DNA from: Porpolomopsis calyptriformis
Taxonomy: Eukaryota > Basidiomycota > Agaricomycetes > Agaricales > Hygrophoraceae
DNA: 64,000 bases
Direction: 5' to 3'
Assembly (NCBI GenBank): GCA_951640195.1
Contig: OX621169.1
Coordinates: 620,001-684,000 of the forward strand
Under the pieces are notes generated by a model, which searched no databases, was not told the DNA's origin, and was given only the letters and a program-made list of their open reading frames with translations. The translations under genes were made by a program, and so were the position numbers. Of this stretch, positions 31,012 through 42,695 are shown one piece after another (positions within the stretch are counted from its first letter, which is position 1; the number at the start of each line of letters is the position of its first letter).

Positions 31012-32311
31012 GCAGTACGAGACGAGTCACACCCATGTGACAGTACGTGACAAAGGCTGGAGACGTGACATTACAAATCACTCAACACCCGCAAATGTTA
31101 GCTTTTACAGGCTAAGATCATCTAGTATAGGTACAGTGGTATTACAACAGCTAACACATGTTTGTTGTGAAAAGTAGATTGAATCTTGGTTAGCAGAGTG
31201 ATGGTTCACTACTACCCCTGAGTGTCCCATCCTGCCAAAAGTCTCTCTCATAATGCATAATGGAGCTCTGTGGGCTATGCATTATGCATTATGCATTTTG
31301 CACCTTGTTTTCCTGCGTCCCATCATGGGACCTTCCAAAAACCGATACATTATGACAAATATGCATTATGACCCCATGCATTATGAGAAAGTCAACTGTA
31401 TAAAGATACGCTTTTTCATAGTAGACTCCCTAGTTTTGACTTACTCATCTACATACTGTGGTTCCATCCTGAATCCAACAGTCACTTTGGAACACTTGTC
31501 AGCTCTATATTGTGTCGTGCTAGGCCTAGAGAACCCCCTTGGAACCTTGGTCCTGACAGTGAGCCATGGAGAAAGGAATTCAGGAGTTCATTCAGGAGCT
31601 CATCCAGCTGCTGAGCTCTTGCCGAGAACCAGGCATTGAACTGTATTGTAACATGTAAGTGCTGATTTCTCAGTTTTAGTGTATTGTTCCTATGTACAGG
31701 GTACTTAAAATACTAGGATTAGAATAGTTGGAACAGGTTATTGCTACAAGTAAAAATTTACAGAAAAATGTTAGTGAGATCAGTGGGACCTGATGTATGA
31801 ATATCTATACTTGAGCCACATTTCACAGTAAACATGGCCTCCCTCATTCACATATTAATGTTTTTCATTTCTCAATAGATGATTGCTAAATATTACATTG
31901 TGAATACATCCTTGAATATTTTCAGAACCATAAGTTACAAAATGGTTATATAATTGACCATTTTCACATCCTGACCCAGTTGCATTGCATGTGCCATATT
32001 AGTAAACAAGTAAAATAAGTATATCCAAGTAAATGTGCTAAACCTTGGTTCACTGTCCTTCTGATGACTCAGGGGCACATTCATCACCAATGATGAGCAG
32101 AATTCAGACTCAGACTCAGAGATCTCAGGGGATGATGAAGAAATATGTTAATAGATAGGGGTTTTATTTGATCTTTCAATCCTATGTACACCACCAACTT
32201 GGATTCAGTGAGGCTAGTCAATGAATGAAAGTAACCACAAAAATGTATATCTTCTTTTCAGTGATTAAGTAACTGAGTTACTGTAAAGAAGTGCCAACAG
32301 ACACTCACTGA
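31012..32311. other. Gene-free region with an ATGCATTATG cluster
   Basis: No gene is supported. Between 31252 and 31387 the motif ATGCATTATG (or its half CATAATGCAT) occurs at least six times, with a tandem triple at 31276-31299. Confidence 0.5.
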
Positions 32312-32571
32312 CAGGGATGTCATAACTGCAGTCAGACTAAGTCATACACTGACTTGAGTTGCGCTGGTGAAAATAGTCAGACTAGTTAAGGGTTTGTGAG
32401 AAATTACCTAAAAAGGCAGGTCACCTCATACAGCATAGCATTGGTGCTATGTAACTCTTATTGGTTAAGGGTATTTTATAAAGGATTTTGCTGCGCGATA
32501 TCAAGGGAATGAATAAGGGGATGATTTTGTTAGAAGATTAAGAACAATAGACTTGTAGTGATAGACAAAAA

Positions 32572-35368
32572 TCAAGCTGACAACCTACTAGTACTTGGGA
32601 TCAAGACATCTCCATTGCTCTCACTCATCCTCTCCCCACCTGAGCACAAAAGCTCATGAGCTTCCATCTCCCTATCCAAATTCCTGATACCTCCCTGCCA
32701 AAAGAAGTCTAAATTGGTTGAAGGCAAAGCATTGTTGGTTGGGTAGATGAAGAGCAACTTCAGAGGGATTGCTGTCTTAGGAACAGCAGTGGGTTATTGT
32801 GGTGGAGTAGGGGTGAGTAATGCAGCTTGAATAGCATGCAATAGGAGCCAAATTGTGAGAGAGGGTGGGGGAGGAGAGGGATCATCATCTGAGTTACTGT
32901 CGAGATCAGTAGCAGCATCTTCAATCAGTTGCCCAGCCAGCTGGTCAAAGTCAAGGATATCTTCGAATTCATCTACATCAAAATCAGTGGAACCAGTCTC
33001 ACTGCTGCTGCCTATGGGTGCTTCAAAATTCCAGTACCCATGAGGTTAGGCTAAGCCAGCTTTGACATGCACCTGTTTGATATCTATACTAACAACAGTG
33101 GTTTTGCAGACCTTATCCACACCTAGTTTGCTGCGAATCACTGTGTGAATGAGTCCCATCTGGCTGAAAGCTTGTTCACAGCCTGCCGAATTGGCTATGA
33201 TACTGAGAATATGTAATGCAAGTTTGACAAGACGATTTTGGCCCTGCTCTTTGTGAGTGTCAATACCCTCCCATATCTCAATAGGATCAACATTGTGTGC
33301 CTACAACAGCATATTAACAATAGATATGTACTTAGAGTGAATACTCACCTTCTCATTTGCCATTGTTTTCCACTTGTCTAAAGCCATAAACTTTAGGCTA
33401 AATTCTTTGCGCTTGTTGTAGTAATCCATGAATGCAGATTAGAAGGTTGAATCAGCCACTTTCTTAAAGACTTGAAGGTGAAGGGCCTTAAGCATATTAC
33501 ACAAACCAATGGGGGTAAGCACTGGATTAGCTTGTGAAAGAGATTGACTATGAAGGAAGGGGTTGAGAATAACTGCGGCAATAAAAGGGTCTTGATCCAC
33601 AGCCACCCAATGCCTCTCAAGGCTCTCTAGAATCTTTTCTTGGACTTCAGCATCAAGATTGGGGTCTGAGTAGATGCAATAAAGGTTCCCAAGTGTTGTG
33701 AGAATGTGGTCAAGGCAAGTATTTGATCCCTGTGTGATATTTGCAGCAATTGCAAGCGGTTGAAGATGACAACAAGTTCTATAAGACAATCAGATTAGTA
33801 TTAATATGCAATACAGATCATAACTCACTTTTTTACCCATTTCCAGAACTGCAGGTCCTCAACTATAGCTTGGATTTTGCAAGCATAGTGTCAAACATCA
33901 GCCTTTGGGCTAGCACACTCAATCATTAGCTGACTGTACTTCATCCAGCTTGCCTTTAGAGGCATTTCAACCTCAAGAAGTCAAGAGAGTGAGAGGTAGT
34001 GCGCTGTCCATTAGCTAATAACAGGGAGAATGAGTGATAAGATCTTGTTGAATGTTTGCAGCTGTTCTCAGCAAAAAATCCCTAGAGCATGGCTATAATT
34101 GTTTATCCACTTCACCACCAGCAGTGTGTTCAGTACATATGTGAGAAAATCGACTTGAAGATGGAGGTAGTTGCCAACAATTAGATTGATTTGGTGAGCC
34201 TAACAGACTGTAATAATTAGCCATGGCATTAATGCAAGCAACAACCTTCGCATTTTGTGTGCATCACCACTATTATCAGAACAGAGAGTGATTATAATGA
34301 AACCGAATGAGTCTTGGCTCCATTATATATTGTCGGTAACCAGCTTCAATAGAGTTTCACCACTTTTAGTATCTGCTGAAACATTGTGAGTATGTATCAA
34401 GTAAGGCTATAAGATTAAGTTAGTGAGAAGGTGAAAAGAATACTACTTTACTCACCTCAGAAGCGACTGAAACTATTGAAGCTATGATGGACTGTCTGGC
34501 TCTATTCCTCCAACCATCTGTTATAAAAGTAGCTAACCTCCCTCACAACTTTATTTTCAACCTTTCCTCAACTTTGGCAGCCTCTTGGTTAAGGATAGGA
34601 CTAGTGTAACAGATATGGCTGTTACAGAGTCTACAGAGGCAGGTGATCAGTGTTAATAGGTGTTTGGCACCTCAGAGCAGTATATAGGCTGTATTTACCA
34701 CTATTTACAGTATGTTTTAACCCTTTGCCACCACTTGTACCAGAGATACTGCACCCAATAGATATTGGTTGTATTCAGTCTGGTCTTGAGCAAGGCAAGA
34801 ACCAAAACCCTTACAACCAGACAAGGTCTGCCAATCTAGAACAATGGCACCTGGAATCCATTTCTGGACAAATAGGTGCATCTGAGGGTTATTTGCTGAG
34901 TTCCATGGGGCACAGATTGCAATAAAAAGCTTGCACAAGTCTTCACCAAACTCAGACTACTTAGCAGGAGTCCATAGTTTATTGCCAGAGAGGGGTGAGT
35001 CTTTGTAGACACTTGATGTATGCTTCCATTTATAGAGTGGTTCCATATTGAGCAGTAGAGGGCTTCCAAGTGGTGATGGTATAGCAGAAGCACATGGCCC
35101 AGTTGAAATGGCTAGAGGCTGTAAGGAGTGAGACCAGCTTGCTGAATGTGAAAGATGCTGGATTGGAAAAAGTGATACAGATTCATTTGTGGCAGCCTCA
35201 GCTCTTGCATCCTGGGCATGAGTTCGAGTTGCAGGGTCAACATATATGCATTTGCAGAGGTGCAGTGCCATGTTTTGTTTCAGTTTTCCTACTATAGGTA
35301 GGCAGTTAACTCATACTAACCAATAATCTAAGTGTAATTTTGTTAAATAGTAGGATGTACACACCTTG
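32572..35368 (-). pseudogene. hAT transposase relic (major part)
   Basis: Read right to left: an RNase H-like N-terminal part (FVQKWIPGAIVLDW, then TFITDGW at about 34540), a central part SLERHWVAVDQDPFIAAVILNP (about 33575) and LPLAIAANITQGSNTCLDH-like sequence (about 33745), then the hAT C-terminal dimerisation domain LALHILSIIANSAGCEQAFS (about 33180-33240), and a C-terminal LLFIYPTNNALPSTNLDFFW ending at 32572. It carries many stops, and the 34605-34815 repeat interrupts it. Confidence 0.8.
34605..34815 (+). repeat. 211-bp LTR-like repeat, copy 3, inside hAT
   Basis: TGTAACAG...CCCTTACA. Flanks actag (34600-34604) and accag (34816-34820) are a 4-of-5 target duplication. Removing it joins two pieces of hAT coding sequence (WQTLSG and the ILNQEAAKVEERL part). 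Confidence 0.8.
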
Positions 35369-35370
35369 TA

Positions 35371-35585
35371 CAGTGGGCCAAAAAACTGTTTCAATGTTTT
35401 GCAAGTTTGACTTGACAGTATTATATCTTATGATATAAAATAGAGAGAATTATGAAAACATTATAGAAGATAGCCCTTCATCTCGGGTTTAAAACAAGCC
35501 CCTAAACGTTACGATTGGTAAAGTATTTCCAGAGATATTCCTTGTCAAATCTCATTATATCATTGAAACAGTTGTTTTGCTGAGG
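35371..35585 (+). repeat. Left TIR of the Tc1 element
   Basis: About 215 bp, matched by the reverse complement of 43627-43841 with scattered differences. Its outer AAAACTGTTTCAATG is repeated in inverted orientation at its inner end (CATTGAAACAGTTGTTTT, about 35561-35578). Confidence 0.85.
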
Positions 35586-35836
35586 GCTTGTACTAGTATT
35601 TAGTACTTAGTATAGCCTCCCTTAGCCTTCAATACAGCTTCTACATGTCTAGGCATACTCTCTATGAGTTTCTGACACACCTCCACTCCTATTTTATCCC
35701 ACTCTACTTGTACCCTCTCCCACAACTCCACAATTCCATTAGGGGGTACCTTATAGTCAGCCAACCTCCTTTTCAAGTGACTCCAGAGATGCTCAATAGG
35801 ATTGAGATCAGGGGATTGGGCAGGCCACAAGAGGAC

Positions 35837-36225
35837 TGTCACGGTCGTAATTTTCCTTCTTTTTCTTTATCTTATCGTATGCAAACCTATCTCTTATCTT
35901 GGGATTCCCCATTACCTTTCTCCGGGATTCCCCAGGGATTCCCCACTACTTTACCTATATGCGGATACACTTCATTTCCGTTATGTTTCAACCCCTTTAT
36001 GATTTGTCATCGATCACGATGACTCATCCTTATCTTTACCTCATGTTATGTCGCACTGACTCACACAGATAAGTAGTCAGTATATAAAGAGTACTTCTGT
36101 ATGTATCAGACCTTAAGTCTGATTCCTCGTTAGCCTACTCATAACAAGGACTTGGAACCATCTCTTATATCTCTTGGGACAGAACACCCAAAGTAAAACG
36201 CGTTCCAAACAACCGGTTTATAACA
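35837..36225 (+). repeat. 5' LTR of Gy-4
   Basis: TGTCACGG...TTATAACA. TATA box TATATAAA at 36081-36088; start sequence AAGTCTGATTC at 36115-36125; three GGGATTCCCC palindromes at about 35902-35953. Confidence 0.93.
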
Positions 36226-36226
36226 A

Positions 36227-36237
36227 GAATCAGACTT
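36227..36237 (+). promoter_or_regulatory. Self-priming site of Gy-4
   Basis: GAATCAGACTT, one base after the LTR, is a perfect complement of AAGTCTGATTC (36115-36125) about 34 nt from the TATA box. Same sequence and spacing as Gy-2. Confidence 0.82.
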
Positions 36238-36673
36238 CCTTCTGGTTCTCTCCCACCTGCTTATCCAAACATCCCCATCACTGTGATCATCGACATCACC
36301 TCTTTGCCCCTTACCCGCTTCCATCCTGGCTTCTACCGACAACTCAGACATTGAAGAACATTATGAAGACCCTCTCTCAAGATCAACTTTCTCGGCTACA
36401 ATTCGAGATCAAGAACCATCCTTTTCTTCAGTCCTTGAAGAAACATTAGTTACTCCTACCCCTGCTCCTGCCTCTCTAGGACCACGGACTCGATCGAGAA
36501 CAAGAGGACTCTTCTCTTCATCTTCAGCCCCAGCAACGAGACCAGTTCATCAACGAACTGCTACCCCACCAGGACGATACGGTTCCCTCTATTCCCAACT
36601 TTCCTCTGCGACACCCACACCAACACCAACACCAACAGCTCCAATAACTCCACAACAACCGACATCTACTGAT

Positions 36674-37822
36674 ATGTCAGGAACGTCCACTAACGCCCCC
36701 ACCAACCCCCCTACCATTGATATTGCGACCTTGGTGGCCACTGTTCGCCAACTCGAACAAACCATCACCCAACAACAACAGCTAATTACCCAGCTCCAGC
36801 AACAACAACCCCAACCTCCTCTACCACCCCAACAACCTCCTTTGCCTCAACAACCTGCTCCCCCCTCCATCAAGATTGCCAAACCCGATGAATACGACGG
36901 GTCTGCAGCCAAGTGCCTTAACTTCATCCAAGCTTGTTGTCTGGTCCTTGACGACAGCCAATGGTCCGACAGACAGAAGATCACTTATGTCTTGTCGTTT
37001 ATGAAGATTGGTGTCGCCCAATCATAGGCCCGACAGCAGACTCAGGAATTCAAACGTGCTCAATGGGTTGGAGCCGATTATGAAGATTTTATGGAAGAGC
37101 TTGAGGAATGCTTTGGAGACGTTGATGCGAGAGCGACAGCGCAGGTCAAAATTCAAAAGGTAACCCAAGGACTTTCTACTGTGGACAATTATAACGTACG
37201 ATTCAGAGCTCTCGCGGACGAAACTGGATTCAACGACGACGCCCTCAAAGTTTTCTACCGGAACGGCCTCAACCCCGGAATACTCGAAAAAATCTATGCC
37301 CTTGATCCCATCCCTGCCACCCTTAACGCTTGGAAGCGAAAAGCTTCCATCTTCGATCGACAACGTCTCGAGCTTGCACTTGAGCGTCGTGCCGCTCCCC
37401 GGAGTAACTACTACACTCCCAGGGAGACCGTGGCTCGAATGACGACCCAAACTCCCTCCTCTGCTCCTGTCAAACAGGAGACAACTTCCTCACCATCAAT
37501 ATCGCGAGTTCCGTGAGGCAACTGCTATCGCTGCGGAGAACCAGGTCATTGGGCGAACAAGTGTCCAAATTCCCCTCTCGCCTCTTCTTTGACAGCACGC
37601 CCATCGAGTAGTACCCCTGCCGGACAACAGCGAGGAAGACCAACCACAGGGCGAGGTCGAGGACGAAATATTCGAGGTATCGAGACAGAACGAGTCGACA
37701 AGGTGGTTTCCCTGACTGCTGCGGAGGAAACTATTTGAGTGGTGGACAACTGCGGGATCGATCGCTGGCCGAAGGAGAAAAAAGCTCAGCTCATCAAGGA
37801 ACTGAAAGAACAGGGTTTTTAA
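36674..37822 (+). pseudogene. gag: Gag of Gy-4 with three stops
   Basis: First ATG at 36674, but the frame is open upstream from 36287 without an ATG and resembles the Gy-2 upstream stretch. It shows a Gln/Pro-rich hinge (36770-36860), a capsid-like region (IKIAKPDEYDGSAAKCLNF), a CCHC knuckle CYRCGEPGHWANKC (about 37521-37562) and an RGRGR tail. In-frame stops: TAG 37025-37027 (TGG in related gag, QSWARQ), TGA 37514-37516 and TGA 37736-37738. It ends QGF-TAA at 37820-37822. Confidence 0.85.
37813..37819 (+). promoter_or_regulatory. -1 frameshift heptamer GGGTTTT of Gy-4
   Basis: CAG GGT TTT TAA in the gag frame; the -1 frame reads GGG TTT TTA AAG and opens pol. It differs from Gy-1 and Gy-2 only in the stop codon used (TAA). 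Confidence 0.78.
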
Positions 37823-40800
37823 AGAGTCCGAATGCTTCGCCTACCGTTACGGACGTATCTACTCAAGAATGTACCACCACTCCATGCAATCTATTTCGAA
37901 TTCTTGGTACTCTTGAAAAAGGCAATCTCGGACTCATTTTGGATGTTTGGATTGAAGTTACCGACACTGGTCAACGTGTCCCGGCCACTGCTCTAGTTGA
38001 TAGCGGAGCCTCTGGGAATTTTGTGGATGAATCCTTCGCAACTCGCCACAGTTTTACTCTAACACGATTGGAAACCCCAATCCCCGTACGGAATGCTGAT
38101 GGATCTGAAAACCGAGGTGGACCCATCGAGAATGATATTGATATTTGGTTAGAGGCTCCTGGAGGACACAATGAATGGATCCGATTGGAAGTGACCAATC
38201 TCGGATCTAAGACAGATATTATCCTCGGCTTCCCGTGGCTCAAGAAGCACAACCCCAACATCGATTGGAAAGAGGCAACACTGGCTCTAGATAGCGAAGA
38301 TTTCCCTCTTCTGGGATGGATAGTGAAAGATGCAGAGTCACCGGGAATGGAATCGGTCACGCTGGCCATGAATCGACGCGTATCGAAGTCGGATGAATCC
38401 CGAGCCAGCACGGTGGAAGAAGATATGCAAAAGTTTGTACCGGAGGTATACTGGAAAGACTATTCTAGTGTCTTTGCCAAAGAATCCTTCGACCGCCTTC
38501 CACCGCATTCAGAATTCGACCACGCCATAGAACTGGATGAAACCTTCAGACCAGTTAAAGGCACGAAATACGCGATGTCCCCTCTTGAGATGGATCACTT
38601 ACACAAGTTCATCGACGAAAACTTGTCTACTGGACGAATACGAATTTCCAAATCGAAACAAGTCTCTCTGTTCTTCTTTGGAAAGAAAGCCGAAGAAGTG
38701 AACGCTAAAGGTAAAAATGCTGGCTTACGCCCTATTGAGGATTATCGCTATCTCAATGAACACACGGTTCCTGATCATTATCCCCTTCCTCTCCTTCATC
38801 AAATACTCCAACGACCTAAACTCCTAACAGCGTCACTGTTCACGGTCATGGACATCCGATGGGGATTCAACAATGTCAGGATCAAGGAAGGCGATGAATG
38901 GAAAGCCGCTTTCATTACAGAAGCAGGCGCCTTCGAACCCACCGTCATGTTCTTTGGTTTGCGGAACTCACCAGCCACCTTTCAACGGATGATCGACACA
39001 AGATTCAAAAAGGTCCTGGACTCCGGAAACGTTTTCATTTATATCGATGACGTGCTTGTTTGTGGAGACGATTTACAGGAATTGCGATGTTGGACTTTCA
39101 AAACTCTAGATATCATGAAGAGACACAGACTCTCGTGTAAACCTGTCAAATGCCAGTTCAAGAAGGAAGAAGTCATTTATCTCAGAGTCGTCCTATCCAA
39201 AGGACGAATCACCACTAACCCGAAAAAGGTCGACGCTATCATGTCTTGGCCTGTTCCAGAGATGGTGAAACAACTCCAATCCTTCTTGGGCAGTGCGAAC
39301 TTTTGGCGGAGATATATCAAGAATTTCTCCAAAGTCGCTACCCCTCTCTATGAACTCTTGCACAATGAAACTGTGTGGGAATGGACTCCTTGAAGACAAG
39401 AAGCCTTCGACAACATCAAGTCCCTTTTAACAAATGCGCCTGTTCTTCATATTCCTGATCGCGATCTCCCTTATTGCTTGGAAACCGATGCTTCTATCAT
39501 TGGAATTGCAGGAATACTCTCCCAGCGTCATGACAGACATTGGAAACCTGTCGGCTATCACTCAAGATCTACCTCCCCTGCCGAAAAGAACTACCCTACC
39601 CATGATCTAGAACTCCTGGCGATCATTGATTCCTTTAAACAGTGGCGTCATCTTCTCGAAGGAGCGAGACACGATATTCTCATCAGGACGGACAGTTTGG
39701 CTTTACAATACTTTTCCAAAAACCTTCGCCTATCGAACCGCCAGACTCGTTGGTCTGAGTATCTGTCCAGATTCGGGTTCAAAATTGAATACGTTCCAGG
39801 GAGAAAAAACAAAGCCGACGGCTTGTCCAGGCGCCCGGATTACTTGCCCAGCGTCGAAGCCAACGTGGAGAACGAAGTTCTGATAGCGCGCGACCGATGG
39901 ATAAATTCGATTGTCAAGTTGTCGAATTCAAGCTTTCTCTCTAGATTACGCTTCAAAATCCCACTCCCACAGAAGATCCAAGATAAACTCGAGGATGCCT
40001 CATTCGCTTGGACCCAAGCTGATGGGCTTGTACGCGATGTTGAAGGTCGGATAGTGGTGCTAGAGGAGGTATCTCTGCGCACAGACATTATACGACTGTC
40101 CCACGCCTACCCCCACACTGGCCACCCTGGCATTGAGAAGACGAAGGAACTCATTCTTCGTAACTTTATTTGGGATAGTGTCTTACAAGACATCACCAAC
40201 TACGTTCGATCCTGCCCCACTTGCCAACAAAACAAGAACTTCCCCTCGAAGCCGTCAGGACTACTCCAACCCATACCCCCCTCTACGGAACCATGGAAGG
40301 AAATTACCGTCGATCTCATTGTCGAACTCCCCAAGTCACAAGGCTATGATGCTGTAATGGTTGTTGTCGATCGTTTCACTAAACGTGCTCATTTCATTCC
40401 GACAACTTCTAATCTTTCATCAGAAGGTGCTGCAAAACTCTTTCGGAATCACATCTGGAAACATCATGGATGGCCCTAAAAGGTTATATCCAATCGTGGA
40501 GTGCAATTTGCATCCAAATTCACAGAAGCCCTCAATAACTCCTTAGGGATTATCTCCGGTCTCTCCACTGCGTATCATCCTCAAACAGATGGTCAAACGG
40601 AACGTACCAATCAAGAACTTGAAGTCTACTTACGTTTCTATACCAACTTTATGCAGGACGACTGGTCAGAATGGCTTGCTTCTGCGGAATTTGCCTACAA
40701 TAATCGGCAACACTCTGCTACTTCACAATCACTGTTCTATATGGAATACAGACGTCATCCTCACCTTCCCACAATCATTCCGGATCAAAGCAACGTGCCC

Positions 40801-41364
40801 GCAGCAAATACCTTTCACGAACGCCTCACACGCGCACAGCAAAATGCCGAACGATCCTTATCAAAGACAACGGAGTCAATGAAGAAATACGCCGATCGTA
40901 AACGGAAGCCTTCACCCTCCTATGAAGAAGGAGATCTAGTCTGGTTGGACACCAAGAATATCAAGATGACACGACCCTCAAAGAAACTTGACAATCGACG
41001 GACCGGACCATTCAAGGTCTTGAAGAAGATATCGGACCTTGCTTATCTGATCGACATTCCCGGAACATGGAGACTACACCCAGTCTTTCACGTTTCACTC
41101 CTGAGACCCAACGTCGGAAATGAATTGCTCCACCCTGATGTCATCGACACATCACGGCCTCCCCCTGATCTGATCGAAAATGAAGAAGAATACGAGGTCG
41201 AATCTATACTACAACATTCTGGAGCTAAACGACGCCAAAAATATTTGGTCAAATGGAAAGGCTATCCGATTGAAGAAGCCACTTGGGAAGATCGATCGAA
41301 CATTTTACAACACGCCAAGGAAATTGTGAAGACGTACGAAGACTCAATTCAAATGGTGACTTGA
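37816..41364 (+). pseudogene. pol: Pol of Gy-4: PR-RT-RH-IN-chromodomain, two stops
   Basis: About 1182 codons in one frame, aligned throughout with Gy-2 pol. Protease LVDSGASGNF, reverse transcriptase YIDDVLVCGDD, RNase H LETDASIIGIAG, integrase TVDLIVELPK and STAYHPQTDGQTERTNQELE, chromodomain YLVKWKGYPIEEATWEDRS. In-frame TGA at 39391-39393 and TAA at 40477-40479; no indels that change frame. It retains CGA at codons that are TGA in Gy-1 and Gy-2, which makes it the reference for the decay direction. Confidence 0.93.
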
Positions 41365-41522
41365 TTCTATTCATTCGTTAGTCATCATCTCGTCTGCCAA
41401 GAATTGACCTCTATTTTTAGAACCACTCCTTATAAACTGCCGGACGTCTCTACTTTCCTTCACGATTCAAATTACGCGCCTCTTAACAACGACTCAAGAC
41501 CACTTGACTAAAATGCCATATC

Positions 41523-42260
41523 ATGCCCGCTACACGGTCTACACGATCCCCCTCCCCTCAAGTCGCCATCAGACGTTCTGGACGGATTCCTTCATCTGCC
41601 ATTCGCTCCCCCACTCCTGGTCCCTCCACCTCTGCTTCCTCTCCTCAACAATTACGTCGACAAGCTCGCGCACGCGCAGAAGACTTCCACACCATTCAGA
41701 CCCCTCCCCCCGAAGACCCCGCCATCACCATTTCCCGCCTCACGGTCCACAGTAACAGCATCAGCAATTGGAACCGTGAACTTCGTCAAGAACGCGAAGT
41801 TCTGAAAGCTGAGCTCAAGGCGTCAGAAAAAAGTGCATTATTCTGGAAGAATCATTGGGATGAAAGTGAGTTGAAAGTTTGGGAACTCCAACGTCAAAAG
41901 AAACGAACGTGGGTCGACTGCTACGACGTCACCACCCGCGCCATCATCGCCAAACTCGTAGAAGAAAGTCTCCGGTCTGAACGGCTCACCAGGGAGGACT
42001 TCCTCCGAGCCCAACGAGACCTTGCGACAACGGAGACTTTAATCGAGTACGGGAGAACGGTCGAATACCCCATCAACGTCGACCTGGAGTATCCGATTGA
42101 TGACGACGACGTCGCGACAGTCCGAGCCCCCTCCCCCGTTGAAGCGACTTCGGAAGTCGAACCTGCTGCTTCCCCCTTGGTGGCCGTCGAGGCCCCCGCC
42201 ACTGAGGAAATCCCGACTCAGGCCTCGGAAGACGAAGCGACCGACACCGCCCAAGTTTGA
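41523..42260 (+). CDS. ORF3 of Gy-4 (245 aa)
   Basis: Intact homologue of Gy-2 ORF3, identical in length. It starts MPATRSTRSPSPQVAIRRSG, with the central helical region (WNRELRQEREVLKAELKASE, KVWELQRQKKRTWVDCYDV) nearly unchanged and the acidic Pro/Glu tail more divergent. Nonsense changes hit gag and pol of both elements but neither ORF3. TTATAAA lies 87 bp upstream (41430-41436). Function unknown. Confidence 0.75.
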   Translation: MPATRSTRSPSPQVAIRRSGRIPSSAIRSPTPGPSTSASSPQQLRRQARARAEDFHTIQTPPPEDPAITISRLTVHSNSISNWNRELRQEREVLKAELKASEKSALFWKNHWDESELKVWELQRQKKRTWVDCYDVTTRAIIAKLVEESLRSERLTREDFLRAQRDLATTETLIEYGRTVEYPINVDLEYPIDDDDVATVRAPSPVEATSEVEPAASPLVAVEAPATEEIPTQASEDEATDTAQV

Positions 42261-42295
42261 AATTCAGGATGAATTTCTTTAAAAGTCGAGGTGTA

Positions 42296-42695
42296 TGTCA
42301 CAGTCGTAATTTTCCTTCTTTTTCTTTATCTTATCGTATGCAAACCTATCTCTTATCTTGGGATTCCCCCCATTTGTTATCGGGATTCCCCATTACCTTT
42401 CTCCGGGATTCCCCACTACTTTACCTATATGCGGATACACTTCATTTCCGTTATGTTTCAACCCCTTTATGATTTGTCATCGATCACGATGACTCATCCT
42501 TATCTTTACCTCATGTTATGTCGCACTGACTCACACAGATAAGTAGTCAGTATATAAAGAGTACTTCTGTATGTATCAGACCTTAAGTCTGATTCCTCGT
42601 TAGCCTACTCATAACAAGGACTTGGAACCATCTCTTATATCTCTTGGGACAGAACACCCGAAGTAAAACGCGTTCTGAACAACTGGTTTATAACA
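42296..42695 (+). repeat. 3' LTR of Gy-4
   Basis: 400 bp, TGTCACAG...TATAACA. It contains an extra GGGATTCCCC unit compared with the left part of the 5' LTR (GGGATTCCCCCCATTTGTTATC), but lacks the back-to-back pair seen there. Followed by aggac. Confidence 0.93.

Larger units (their letters stand above)
35837..42695 (+). mobile_element. Ty3/gypsy chromodomain retrotransposon Gy-4, full length, nested in Tc1
   Basis: LTRs 35837-36225 (389 bp) and 42296-42695 (400 bp), target duplication aggac (35832-35836 and 42696-42700). Layout as in Gy-2, with gag, -1 frameshift, pol and ORF3. Coding regions have point nonsense changes only. LTR length differs through gain or loss of GGGATTCCCC-containing units. 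Confidence 0.96.
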
